A stretch of 64,000 bases of DNA. It comes from Sanderia malayensis (Eukaryota > Cnidaria > Scyphozoa > Semaeostomeae > Pelagiidae). Position numbers and translations under genes: made by a program. The stretch lies in the NCBI GenBank assembly GCA_013076295.1, contig RQOL01000759.1, forward strand, positions 209,159 through 273,158, given 5' to 3'. Shown here in pieces: positions 1 to 8,421 of this stretch (its first letter is position 1; every line of letters begins with the position of its first letter). Below the pieces are notes generated by a model, which saw only the letters and a program-made list of their open reading frames with translations, was not told the origin of the DNA and ran no database searches.

Positions 1-24
1 ATCATTTTATCAGTATAAAATAAA

Positions 25-489
25 TTAAAAATTATCGTCATATAAGTCCCAAAAAAGTTCAAGTTCATCTACATCATAGTCGCTTCCTTCAATCCATTTG
101 ATTATTTCCATTTCTGCCGTGAAACGAGCGTTAGCCTTTCGGAAGCGATTGAATGAAATTTCCTCTTCTTCATGTGGAATGATTTTCTCAATTTCCACAT
201 CCGGAATTTCGTCCTCCACTTGCTTTCCAATAGGGAAATCTTTGTCTTCATCATCATCCCACATTTCTGCTGGAAGTATGTTGTCATAATTGGGCTTGTT
301 GGTTGTTGTGTTGGAACGGAACATGTTCCAATCGATGACTGGTTTTTTGATGACTTGATGTTCTGGATGTTGTTCACCAAACCAATATGGGAATGTGAGT
401 GTGGTGTGACCTTTCTGTCGTACTTCACTTTCAAGTCGAAGCCGTAATGCTTTAAATTTCTGCTTTATACTTGTGTCAGTTTCCCACAA
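25..489 (-). CDS. Acidic protein of unknown function, copy 1 of 3
   Basis: An open frame of about 154 codons reads on the minus strand. The N-terminal half is basic to neutral and contains the motif FPYWFGE. The middle has ILPAEMWDDDED, and the C-terminus is very acidic. I do not recognise the family. Two broken copies lie at 4130-4508 and 4785-5240, so it is a repeated gene of this element. The frame is open upstream of 489 to about 552, but I see no in-frame ATG there; the first ATG is internal (before FRSN). The true start may be lost, non-ATG, or on an upstream exon. It points away from the Fic gene at 1013, and the repeat array lies between them. The window edge is just past its stop codon. 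Confidence 0.55.
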   Translation of the reverse strand: MWETDTSIKQKFKALRLRLESEVRQKGHTTLTFPYWFGEQHPEHQVIKKPVIDWNMFRSNTTTNKPNYDNILPAEMWDDDEDKDFPIGKQVEDEIPDVEIEKIIPHEEEEISFNRFRKANARFTAEMEIIKWIEGSDYDVDELELFWDLYDDNF

Positions 490-550
490 ATTATGGAAAA
501 CTTGTTCTTGTTGAAGGTATTTTGCCGAACAACCAACAGTAGTATATATA

Positions 551-851
551 GGCTAACGATCATATGTAAATCTTTAATGTTTAAGAGCAGCGCGGTTTTT
601 TAAATGTTTAAGGAAAAGCCGCGGACTGTTAAATGTTTAAGTATAACGATCATATGTAAATCTTTAATGTTTAAGAGTAGCGCGGTTTTTTAAATGTTTA
701 AGGAAAAGCCGCGGATTGTTAAATGTTTAAGTATAACAACCATATGTAAATCTTTAATGTTAAGAGCGGCACGGTTTTTTAAATGTTTAAGGAAAAGCCG
801 CGGATTGTTAAATGTTTAAGTATTTGGTGGGGTGGAATGTTAAATGTTTAA
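551..851. repeat. 90-bp tandem repeat, three copies, upstream of Fic gene 1
   Basis: The landmark CATATGTAAATC recurs at 561, 651 and 741, a period of 90 bp. Each unit carries several copies of TTAAATGTTTAAG alternating with a GC-rich core (AGCCGCGG or AGCGCGG). A TATATATA stretch lies just before the first unit. A shorter relative stands in the same place before the second Fic gene (2001-2155). The position between divergent genes suggests a promoter or enhancer array; that role is inferred. Confidence 0.8.
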
Positions 852-1012
852 GCTTTGTGTGGGTGTCGGATTAATGTATTGGCAGAGGGCATTTGGTTTT
901 TCCAGAAGCGTAAGATTATTTTAAAGAAAAAAAGATTTTGATATAAATTGAAAGTATATAAACCAGAAAAAATTGTGTAAAATGTAAAAGGTGAAGGAAA
1001 AAGGAAGCAAAA

Positions 1013-1712
1013 ATGGATATTGTGTTTGATAAAACAGATAGTCCAGCGGAGAGGGTAGAGAAATTATGTAAAAAATCAGCTGCTGCAAATAGAGAATTAA
1101 TAAGTCAAGTTGATAGATTTGTAGAGCATATTTGTGAAATAAGTGCAGATACACGAGAAAATTTGTGTAAAATCTATGATTTGAAGAGAGACTTTCATAA
1201 GCGTGGCTTTGATTGTAATTTTGAAGAACGAATGCATAACATAGCAGATGAAATCGGAAATTGTTTTACAAGATTCCGAGGCGCAAATGTTGTGGACTAT
1301 ATCTACAACGGAGAATGAAATATCGGATTTGAAAAGTGCTTTTATATATTTGAAAACATGTCGATCTTATTCAAGTTGGATAGATGTAGAAATGATAAAA
1401 GAAGCACATTCATATTTCATGGAAACAGAAAATGCGTCGATGTTTTCAAAAAAATGTAGATGTAGTAAATATGAAGGACAAATATATAAATATTGTCATC
1501 CAGATAGAATTGAAAGAGAGATGGAAAAATTGATTTTGAAGCAGCGTAATTTGAGTGCGTGGGAATTTATAGCCCGGTTTTTATGGATTCATCCGTTTGC
1601 GGATGGAAATGGGAGACTTGCTAAATTATTGTATTATCATTTGACGAGTGAAATAAAAATATGGACAAATCAACAAGGATTTATTGAGAGATTCTACTTC
1701 AAATTAATATAA
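1013..1712 (+). pseudogene. Fic-domain protein, copy 1, with a one-base frameshift
   Basis: Fic proteins usually transfer AMP from ATP to hydroxyl side chains of target proteins. Here an N-terminal segment of about 100 residues (1013-1318) and a Fic core (frame 1248-1712) are in different frames. The break is at about 1314, where one extra A is present compared with the intact paralogue at 2284-3027. The core keeps the catalytic motif HPFADGNGR with its His, Asp/Glu position, Gly-Asn and Arg. The C-terminus ends about 15 residues earlier than copy 2. ATG 1013 follows a TATATAA-like stretch near 955. It may be a real pseudogene or a consensus error. The Fic assignment is strong; target and activity are unknown. 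Confidence 0.8.
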
Positions 1713-1832
1713 ATTTACAAAGAGAAATGCGAAAAGATGAAATGATAATGTTTGAATAAAAACTGATGTGTTTTGTAAAAAAAGATGAATAAAAAGCTTA
1801 AAAGAAATAACTAGATATATGTGTGAACAAAA

Positions 1833-2009
1833 ATGGCATTTCAAAATGGGGATTTGTTAATGTTAACGCATGAAGATAAAATGCGTAATTTGAATGCACA
1901 GATAAACAATTTAGAATGGCAAAGGGATGTAGAAGCGGCCAGTCAAATTGCATTTGGAGTGCCTAATGTAAAAAAAGAGATGCAAAAAGAAGATAAAAGT
2001 AGTATATAG
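1833..2009 (+). CDS. 58-residue protein, orphan N-terminus of the TRAF-like gene
   Basis: A short complete frame opens with ATG at 1833 and stops in the TATATAG of the following repeat. It contains GDLLMLTHEDKMR and NLEWQRDVEAASQ. These match the beginning of the broken gene at 3136 (RDLLHLSPEEKLR, then LEWERNTELASQ in a shifted frame). It is therefore the N-terminal part of a second copy of that gene, cut off before the coiled coil and MATH domain by the repeat array. It lies directly after Fic copy 1, as the longer relative lies after Fic copy 2. Whether it is expressed is unknown. Confidence 0.6.
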   Translation: MAFQNGDLLMLTHEDKMRNLNAQINNLEWQRDVEAASQIAFGVPNVKKEMQKEDKSSI

Positions 2010-2155
2010 AGGCTAACGACCATATGGACTTTTTTAATGTTTAAGAGCGGCGCGGTTTTTTAAATGTTTAAGGAAAAGGCGCGGAAGTTTGAATGTTTAA
2101 GCTGCGGATTAGGCGTGGAAGTTTGAATGTTTAAGCTGCGGATTAGGCGGGGGTT
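2001..2155. repeat. Repeat array related to 551-851, upstream of Fic gene 2
   Basis: It begins with AGTATATAGAGGCTAACGAC, nearly the same as the start of the first array, and has the same AATGTTTAAG boxes and GCGCGG cores. A 34-bp unit (GCGGATTAGGCG plus AAGTTTGAATGTTTAAG) is repeated near its end. It lies about 130 bp before the start of Fic gene 2. A shared upstream control region is the simplest reading. Confidence 0.7.
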
Positions 2156-2283
2156 GAAGTTGCTTTGGAAAATGAACATTTTGACTCGGGTTTCTGGAGG
2201 CGATTTAAATTATTTTAAAGTATAAAAAGAATTTGTTATTTTTTTGTGAATATAAAGTGGGAAAAAAGGTTATAAGGATAAAA

Positions 2284-3027
2284 ATGGAAAACTGCAGGCA
2301 GGAGCAAATGAACAAAATGGAGAAAATCCAGAAAAAGATAAGAGGAGTAAATGATGAATTATTACGCAAAGTTAATATAATGTCAGATTGGGGTGAGAAG
2401 TTGTTAGGAACAGTTGGTGAAATAAAGCGAACATTAGAACAAAATCAAGTTGAAATTGAAACTCTAAATTTAAAATTTAAAAATCAGGGATTTGATTGGG
2501 ATTTTGATGGTGAATATATGAAAATAGTTGATGGATTACAAGATTGTGCTGAAAGATTCCGAGGAGCAAATGTTGTGGACTATATCTACAACGGAGATGA
2601 AATATCGGATTTGAAAAGTGCTTTTATATATTTGAAAACATGTCGATCTTATTCAAGTTGGATAGATGTAGAAATGATAAAAGAAGCACATTCATATTTC
2701 ATGGAAAATGAAAGAGCTTCAGAGTTTTCACAAAAAGTTAGATGTACAAAATATGAAGGTGAAGTGTATCAGTATTGTCATCCTGATAAAATTGAAAGTG
2801 AGTTACAAAAATTGATTACACAACAAGAAAAGATGAATGCGTGGGAGTTTATAGTAAGGTTTTTATGGATCCATCCGTTTGCAGATGGGAATGGGAGAGT
2901 TGCAAAATTGTTATATTATTTCTTATCAAAAGATTTGAAAATATGGACTAATCAAAGTGAATATATTCGTGAATGTATAAGTCTACAAAAGAAAATGGTG
3001 AAAGATGGGAAGTTGATTTATGAATAA
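2284..3027 (+). CDS. Fic-domain protein, copy 2 (intact)
   Basis: This 247-residue protein has an N-terminal region of about 100 residues with heptad-like charged helices and a C-terminal Fic core. The catalytic loop HPFADGNGR is complete and followed by VAKLLYY. The frame is open upstream to 2233 but the first ATG is 2284. Fic enzymes commonly modify a Ser, Thr or Tyr of the target with AMP. I do not see a clear inhibitory (S/T)xxxE(G/N) helix: the region before the core reads DYIYNGDE. This could mean an unrestrained enzyme, but it is only an eye comparison. The short size and lack of TPR repeats and a membrane anchor argue against orthology to animal FICD. It sits between the repeat array and the TRAF-like gene. 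Confidence 0.85.
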   Translation: MENCRQEQMNKMEKIQKKIRGVNDELLRKVNIMSDWGEKLLGTVGEIKRTLEQNQVEIETLNLKFKNQGFDWDFDGEYMKIVDGLQDCAERFRGANVVDYIYNGDEISDLKSAFIYLKTCRSYSSWIDVEMIKEAHSYFMENERASEFSQKVRCTKYEGEVYQYCHPDKIESELQKLITQQEKMNAWEFIVRFLWIHPFADGNGRVAKLLYYFLSKDLKIWTNQSEYIRECISLQKKMVKDGKLIYE

Positions 3028-3135
3028 TAAACGAACAGGAAGTGTTTATGATTTTAAAATGAATTAAAAAAAAGGTTGAATAAAACAATTTAAAATGAAA
3101 TGAGGGAAAGAAATTGAAGTAAAAGCATAATCACA

Positions 3136-4074
3136 ATGGAAGTAAGAGACTTGTTACATCTATCGCCTGAGGAGAAATTGCGATATATAGATCAACCAGA
3201 TCAGAAATTTAGAATGGGAGCGAAATACAGAATTAGCGAGTCAGACAACTAATTCAGAGAAGAATTTAGAGAAAGAGATGAGTGAGTTGAAAACACAACT
3301 TATTGCATTGAAAAGAGAAGATAAAAAGTGAAATTAATGCGGAATTAATTGGTGAGTTGTTAGATGAGCAGAAGAATTCAGGATTGAAGTTGGAAAGAGA
3401 AATGAAAGAAATAAAGGTAAAGTAATAAAGAATGGGGAATTATTTGAAGATCTGTTGGATGAACAGAGAATGTACAAATGAAAAGTAGATAAATTACTAA
3501 AGAGTAAGGCTGATAAAACAGAACAGATGGATTTTCATGAGATTCGATGTTAGAGAATAATCAGATTAAAAATGATTTGAGGATAAAAAGGTTAGAAGAG
3601 ACTATTATCACCCAGAGTCGATGAATGGCAATATGATTTGGATTATTGATAATTTTGTTTAATGAAAGAAGGGAAGCGGTGATGGATGCATCACGATCAA
3701 ATCATAGTCCAGTATTTTTAACAAGTAATTTTGGATATAAAATGGGTTTAAGAATCTACTTGAATGGAGATCAATCACACGGAGCGCAGAATAGATTTAT
3801 TAGTTTATATATTATGGTATATAAAGGATTGTATGATAACATTGTATCATGGCCACTAGATAAGCAAGTAACATTAAGAATAATTAATCAACATAACAGA
3901 AATTTAGATGTTCAGGAAACCTTTAGAACAAAAGTAGAAAGTGAAGCTTTTAAGAAACCAAAAAGTGTTAAAAACATACCTTCAGGAGTTCCATGTATGA
4001 TGCCATTATCGAAACTCAGTGAGCGAGGATTTATAGTTGATGATAAGTTGTTTATAGAATGTAAGGTAGAGTAA
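3136..4074 (+). pseudogene. TRAF-like coiled-coil plus MATH domain protein, broken
   Basis: The 3' part (3682-4074) is clearly a TRAF-C/MATH domain: FGYKMGLRIYLNGD, then a beta-sandwich pattern with SWPLDKQVTLRI, an FK.P segment and the ending DDKLFIECKVE. TRAF-C domains bind cytoplasmic tails of TNF/TLR-type receptors and adaptors, and trimerise through a coiled coil. Upstream, 3136-3640 codes in several frames for Lys/Glu-rich coiled-coil sequence after a start that matches the 58-residue protein at 1833. Stops and frame changes occur near 3220, 3330, 3420 and 3660. No RING or TRAF-type zinc fingers are seen. A RING-less TRAF would be expected to act as a dominant-negative adaptor; that is inference. 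It is probably captured from a host. Confidence 0.8.
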
Positions 4075-4129
4075 CAAGAGAAAAGGAACAATTTTATTGA
4101 ACATTGTATCATTTTATCATTATAAATCT

Positions 4130-4508
4130 TATTGAAAATGATCATCACATAAATCAAAAAAGAAATCAAGTTCATCAATTTCGGAGTCAATCTCGTTAAG
4201 CCATTTGTATGTGGCTAGTTCAGATTTATACCTTGAATTTGCTTGTTAAATATGGTGAATGAAGGCGGTTCCTGATCATCGGGTGGAAATATTTCTTCAA
4301 CTTCAACATCAGGAATCTCGTCTTTCGTCTGGTTGCATGTAGGAACATGCAAATCGTTGTCGTCATCATCCCACATTTCAGCCGGCAATATGTTAAAATG
4401 GTTCTGTGTTTTTGGCGTGTTTATTCGTGTTTCTGACATGTTTATTCGGAACGTCTTCCAATCGATGGGCAGTGGTTTCTTGAACTCTGGTTTTTTGATG
4501 TTGTTGTT
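4130..4508 (-). pseudogene. Acidic protein, copy 2, decayed
   Basis: The minus strand carries the ILPAEMWDDDD motif and the acidic tail of the gene at 25-489, but with frame changes and a shortened N-terminal half. Only 74 codons remain in one frame (4215-4439). It is convergent with the TRAF-like gene, and its 3' end touches that gene's stop. It is part of the tandem duplication that also copied the end of the MATH domain. Confidence 0.6.
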
Positions 4509-4512
4509 AGTA

Positions 4513-4730
4513 AACCAATGGATTAAGAATAATTAATCAACATTAATCAACAGAAATTTAGATGTTCAGGAAACATTTAGAACAAAAGTAGAAAGTGAAG
4601 CTTTTAAGAAACCAAAAAGTGTTAAAAACATACCTTCAGGAGTTCCATGTATGATACCATTATCGAAGCTCAGTGAGCGAGGATTTATAGTTGATGATAA
4701 GTTGTTTATAGAATGTAAGGTAGAGTAACA
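4513..4730 (+). pseudogene. Second copy of the MATH 3' end
   Basis: This stretch is nearly identical to 3875-4074 and codes for the last 65 or so residues of the MATH domain, including the ECKVE end and the stop. It has no start and no upstream domain. A short repeat of 'attaatcaacat' at 4531-4550 marks the left junction. It belongs to a duplication that includes the acidic gene downstream. Confidence 0.75.
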
Positions 4731-4784
4731 AGAGAAAAGGAATAATTTTATTGAACATTGTATCATTTTATCATCATAAAACTT

Positions 4785-5240
4785 ATTAAAAATTATCATT
4801 ATATAAATCAAAAAAAAGTTCAAGTTCATCAACATCGTAATCACTCCCCTCAATCAATTTTATTGTCTCTAATTCTGATTTAAAATGTCTATTGGCTTTT
4901 CTGAAATGGTTTAAGGAAAGTCCGACTTCCTCGGTTGCCTCTTTGATTCCCACGTCGGAATTTCGTCTTCAACTTGCTTGAAATCCTCGTCCTCGTCGTC
5001 GTCATCATCACCATCCCACATTTCTGCAGGCAATATACTGCAGACATTTGGTTTGCTCGGGTTCGAGCGGAACATCTTCCAATCGACTCGCTCACGTTCA
5101 CCAAACCAATATGGAAATTTGAGCGTGGTGCGACCATTTTGTCTTACCTCACTTACGAGTCGGAGTCGCAGCTCTTTAAATTTCGTCTTCAAACTTTTGT
5201 CATGTTCCCATAACTCGTGGAACAGCGGATTGTTGTTAAT
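4785..5240 (-). pseudogene. Acidic protein, copy 3, frameshifted
   Basis: This is the best preserved copy after the one at 25-489. It has FPYWFGERE, ILPAEMWDGDDDDDED, and a C-terminus of the same type. The N-terminal part (4911-5192) and C-terminal part are in different frames, with the break near 4920-4960. As in copy 1, no in-frame ATG is seen at the expected start; the similarity extends upstream to about 5240 through the residues before ELWEHD. The repetition of this feature in two copies argues that the real start is unusual or on another exon. Confidence 0.6.
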
Positions 5241-5303
5241 GCATTTTGCTGCTGTTGATCAGCCTTTTTCCCTTCGTAAATACACATCAACCAAAAAGGC
5301 TTT

Positions 5304-6153
5304 GGTATACTGCGAATGGTGGTGTACGTCAAAGTATCCATGTTCAAGAAAAATTGGAATTGAATTTTGAAGTAAAGTGTAAGTTTCTTTTATCGATATA
5401 AACTGGTCAAACTAGTTTGATGATTAGGAATCAAAGTCTAACTGCTTGGGAATGGGGGTGCAATTATATGATTGGACAAAATGATGATTTGATGTATGGT
5501 ACGATGGGGAATGAAATATGATTGGATAGAAGATAACTATTTTTGAAGGTTGAGGTATACTATGAATGGTGGTACACGTGAAAGTGTCCATGTTGAAGAA
5601 AAATACCGCTCAAACTAGTTTGATGATTAGGAATCAAAGTCTAACTGCTTGGGAATGGGGATGCAATTATATGATTGGACAAAATGATGATTTGATGTAT
5701 GGTACGATGGGGAATGAAATATGATTGGATAGAAGATAACTATTGTTGAAGGTTGAGGTATACTATGAATGGTGGTACACGTGAAAGTGTCCATGTTGAA
5801 GAAAAATACCGCTCAACTAGTTTGATGATTAGGAATCAAAGTCTAACTGCTTGGGAATGGGGATGCATTATATGATTGGACAAAATGATGATTTGATGTA
5901 TGGTACGATGGGGAATGAAATATGATTGGATAGAAGATAACTATTGTTGAAGGTTGAGGTATACTATGAATGGTGGTACACGTGAAAGTGTCCATGTTGA
6001 AGAAAAATACCACTCAAACTAGTTTGATGATAGGAATCAAAGTCTAACTGCTTGGGAATGGGGATGTGATTATATGATTGGACAAAATGATAATTTGATG
6101 GATGGTGCGATGGGGAATGAAATATGATTGGATAGAAGATAACTATTGTTGTC
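5304..6153. repeat. About 200-bp tandem repeat, four copies, noncoding
   Basis: The landmark GGTATACT recurs at 5304, 5554, 5757 and 5958, so the last units are 203 and 201 bp long; the first is diverged and about 250 bp. Each unit has CTCAACTAGTTTGATGATTA-like and GGTACGATGGGGAATG segments. No reading frame is kept between copies. It separates the acidic/TRAF/Fic region from the next gene cassette. Replication origin, enhancer or simple satellite are all possible; nothing in the sequence decides. Confidence 0.85.
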
Positions 6154-6244
6154 GCGAGTTAAATAACCGGGAAATGGCAAATTTTGTACAAACGATTTCT
6201 AAAACTGAAGAAAGAGAAGAAGAGAAAGAAAAAAAGAGCTGAAA

Positions 6245-6733
6245 ATGGTGTATACGAAGAAAGCAACGCAAGCTGCAAGAAGTTTTACAGGAGAAGGTAT
6301 GTTAGACGTTACAAAATTTACAGCTAAAGTTAAGAGAACCGTATGTGTTCTTGCACCGTTTTCAATTAATGGAGTTGTGAGAGAAGCGCTCGACGAACTC
6401 AATCCTCGTGAGATTTCGTATGAATTATCAACATCTCTGTTAACCTATTCAGTAGGTTTTACGTCATTTACAGATAGATTTCTGAATGTTATATTTAGTT
6501 TAGAGGAGGGAGAGATGTATTCTATCGTGAGAATTCGAGATGCAGTAAGTGAGATCCGTCTTTGTAATATGTATGTAAAGCGTTTAATTGGTGAAATTAA
6601 GAAACGCATTAATTTAGATCGGGTTGCTTTAAATTTAATTAAAATCATATTCCCAACAAATGCACAGTTAAGTAATATGAAGCATTTTTATGCTAATACT
6701 GACTTTAATGTCAAAAGTAAACTTACCCGCTAA
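6245..6733 (+). CDS. Unknown protein A1, 162 residues
   Basis: ATG 6245 follows an A-rich leader. The protein has two recognisable blocks shared with the gene at 7902: RSFTGEGMLDVTKF near residues 11-25 and FPTNAQLSNMKHFYANTDF near the C-terminus. The middle is helical with conserved hydrophobic positions. No known domain is recognised. Its 3' end overlaps the start of the next gene in another frame, and the same overlap-type layout is seen in the second copy, so the two genes form a duplicated cassette. Function unknown; a virion or early regulatory protein of the element is possible. Confidence 0.75.
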   Translation: MVYTKKATQAARSFTGEGMLDVTKFTAKVKRTVCVLAPFSINGVVREALDELNPREISYELSTSLLTYSVGFTSFTDRFLNVIFSLEEGEMYSIVRIRDAVSEIRLCNMYVKRLIGEIKKRINLDRVALNLIKIIFPTNAQLSNMKHFYANTDFNVKSKLTR

Positions 6734-7244
6734 AACTGGATTGAAGCGAGATTTGGATGATGATGAAGATGTTGTTGAAAAAAAGGAGACGAAGAAGGTT
6801 AAATATGAGGATAAAAAAGGAAAACCTCATGATCCGAGGAAAGAAAAAGGGGTGAGGAAAAAGGATATTCCTCCAAAACCAGCAGTTGCAAAAGCAACTG
6901 CTACAGAGGTTAAACCTGTGAAAAAGGTTGAAGAGTTGCCAAAATCAGTTCCCACCATAAATGAATTAATGGGGGAAACTGAAGAAATGATGCAAGCAAC
7001 ATCATCAATTTTAAACCTTGGTGAGGAATCGATCTTTGATGATATTTTGGATCATAATTTTATGAACGATTTTGACAATGAGCCACAGAAAAAAACACAC
7101 GGGCGGATAGCCCAAAAAGGTGTTCCTGGAACTGGCTTGGGACGCGGTAAGCTTCACTCCTTTAGCAATATGGTGAAGGAGCAGCGAGAGAAGCATAGGA
7201 TTCCAGGTTTATCAGATTCATCCTCCTCTTCAGAAGAGGAATAA
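6708..7244 (+). CDS. Unknown protein B1, Lys-rich with Ser/Glu tail
   Basis: The frame is open from 6690; the ATG at 6708 (codon 7) is an alternative start. It overlaps the end of A1 by about 26 to 44 bases. The N-terminal half is rich in Lys, Asp and Glu with nuclear-signal-like KKETKKVK; a middle segment is acidic (DDILDHNFMNDFDNE); a Gly-rich GVPGTGLGRGK stretch follows, and the end is SDSSSSSEEE. It looks intrinsically disordered. No family is recognised. A phosphorylated acidic tail of this type is common in viral nuclear or core proteins, but the role here is not known. Confidence 0.65.
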   Translation: MSKVNLPAKTGLKRDLDDDEDVVEKKETKKVKYEDKKGKPHDPRKEKGVRKKDIPPKPAVAKATATEVKPVKKVEELPKSVPTINELMGETEEMMQATSSILNLGEESIFDDILDHNFMNDFDNEPQKKTHGRIAQKGVPGTGLGRGKLHSFSNMVKEQREKHRIPGLSDSSSSSEEE

Positions 7245-7344
7245 AAAACATTGACAGAAATGAACGTTATGCATTATGATTTTTTATATGTAGTAGAATC
7301 ATTCATTATAATTATTGTGAGAATTATAATAAAACAGTATACGT

Positions 7345-7625
7345 AGCTTTCAATAGTAGAACATTCCAGAACATTCTAGCAACTTTCTAATCTCGTAGAA
7401 TCGATAGCCATCTTTAGTTTATTTAGGCCCAATGTAAACATGTGGCCTCGATTTCGTTTTGTTGACGTAATTGTAATTCGGCTACCTTCAAGAACCTTCT
7501 AGGGCTACCCCAAAATAGGTACGATGTAATTAACCCTATGATGGGTAATGATGACAACGTTACTAGAATATTTTTAGACTTAGATATAAAAGAGTAGAGA
7601 TTGTAAGAATAATTATTCGTTCATT
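7345..7625 (+). promoter_or_regulatory. Heat-shock-type promoter
   Basis: At 7359-7376 four alternating heat-shock units stand exactly 5 bp apart: GAA, TTC, GAA, TTC, followed by a weaker GCA and TTT in the same phase. At 7487-7499 three more perfect units follow: TTC, GAA, TTC, then G. A TATAAAAG box is at 7585-7592, and a likely start lies near 7612-7625 (ATTCGTTCATTCGTTCAG). This is the standard HSF-binding array plus TATA layout of animal hsp genes. It would drive the gene at 7902 through a spliced leader. HSF dependence is inferred from the motif. Confidence 0.7.
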
Positions 7626-7669
7626 CGTTCAGATTCTTCATGTGATGCTTGTGAAACTTGTGAGAATTG

Positions 7670-7806
7670 GTAAGCTGTGAAACATTCAAGTTGTGATTTG
7701 TGAACAATCTGTGATTTATTGTCGTGGCTAACTATACGATTCCCGACACTATACATTACGTAGTAAAGATGTTTTGTCTTGTTTTTTTTTTTTTTGTGTT
7801 CTGCAG
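7670..7806 (+). other. Probable 5' UTR intron
   Basis: A donor GTAAGC at 7670 and an acceptor after a run of 14 T (TTTTTGTGTTCTGCAG ending 7806) define a 137-bp intron. It lies between the heat-shock promoter and the ATG at 7902. The leader exon would be about 55 bases. A host-style promoter with its own leader intron suggests a captured host control region. Confidence 0.55.
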
Positions 7807-7901
7807 AAAAGAAAGAAAATGAAAAAAACATATGAGAAAAAGAATATTTAATCAGATGAAAGTGAACAAATAATTAATTGTATGTAAGAGAATAATTCAA
7901 A

Positions 7902-8383
7902 ATGCCATCGATAAAAAAACTTACGCAAGACACTAGAAGTTTTGAAAATGAAGGATTAATAAATTTGAATGAATTTTCAGCTAGAGAAAAGCAAACGATT
8001 TGTCTTGTGCTCCCGTTTGATTTTGCAAAATGTGCGTTGGAAATTTTGAACTGTGAAAGTAAGAAAAAAGTGAAAATTCAAACGAGTGAATCATATTTGA
8101 AATATCAATTAGGTTTTCAAACATTTGTTAGTAAATTTATGTTGCTTATCTTTGAAAAGAATATAATGAGTTGCGAGAAATTCTAGCGTTAGAAACAATG
8201 ATAAATTTAAAGGATATGGTGAATAATTATGAAACACATTTGAGAGAAAAATTGTCACATAATATAGATACAATTGGAATGTTTTGTACAAAAGTATTGT
8301 TTCCAACCAATAATCAGTTATCAAAAATGAAATATTTCTTTCAAAATACAGATTTTGAGGTTGTAGAAACGATGATTTATTAA
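7902..8383 (+). pseudogene. Unknown protein A2, paralogue of A1, one frameshift
   Basis: The N-terminal part (7902-8186) has RSFENEGLINLNEF and the C-terminal part (8171-8383) has FPTNNQLSKMKYFFQNTDF, both matching A1. The two parts are in different frames; the change is near 8160 in an A-rich run (GAAAAGAATATAATG). Apart from that single base the gene looks intact, so a consensus error is possible. It lies downstream of the heat-shock-type promoter and leader intron. Confidence 0.7.
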
Positions 8384-8421
8384 AAAGAGAACATAATGTT
8401 TGTTATTTTGAGAATGAATTG

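Noticed and set aside
4566..4853. Minus-strand 95-residue frame and its twin at 3912-4190
   Set aside because: Both are shadows of the duplicated MATH coding sequence on the plus strand.
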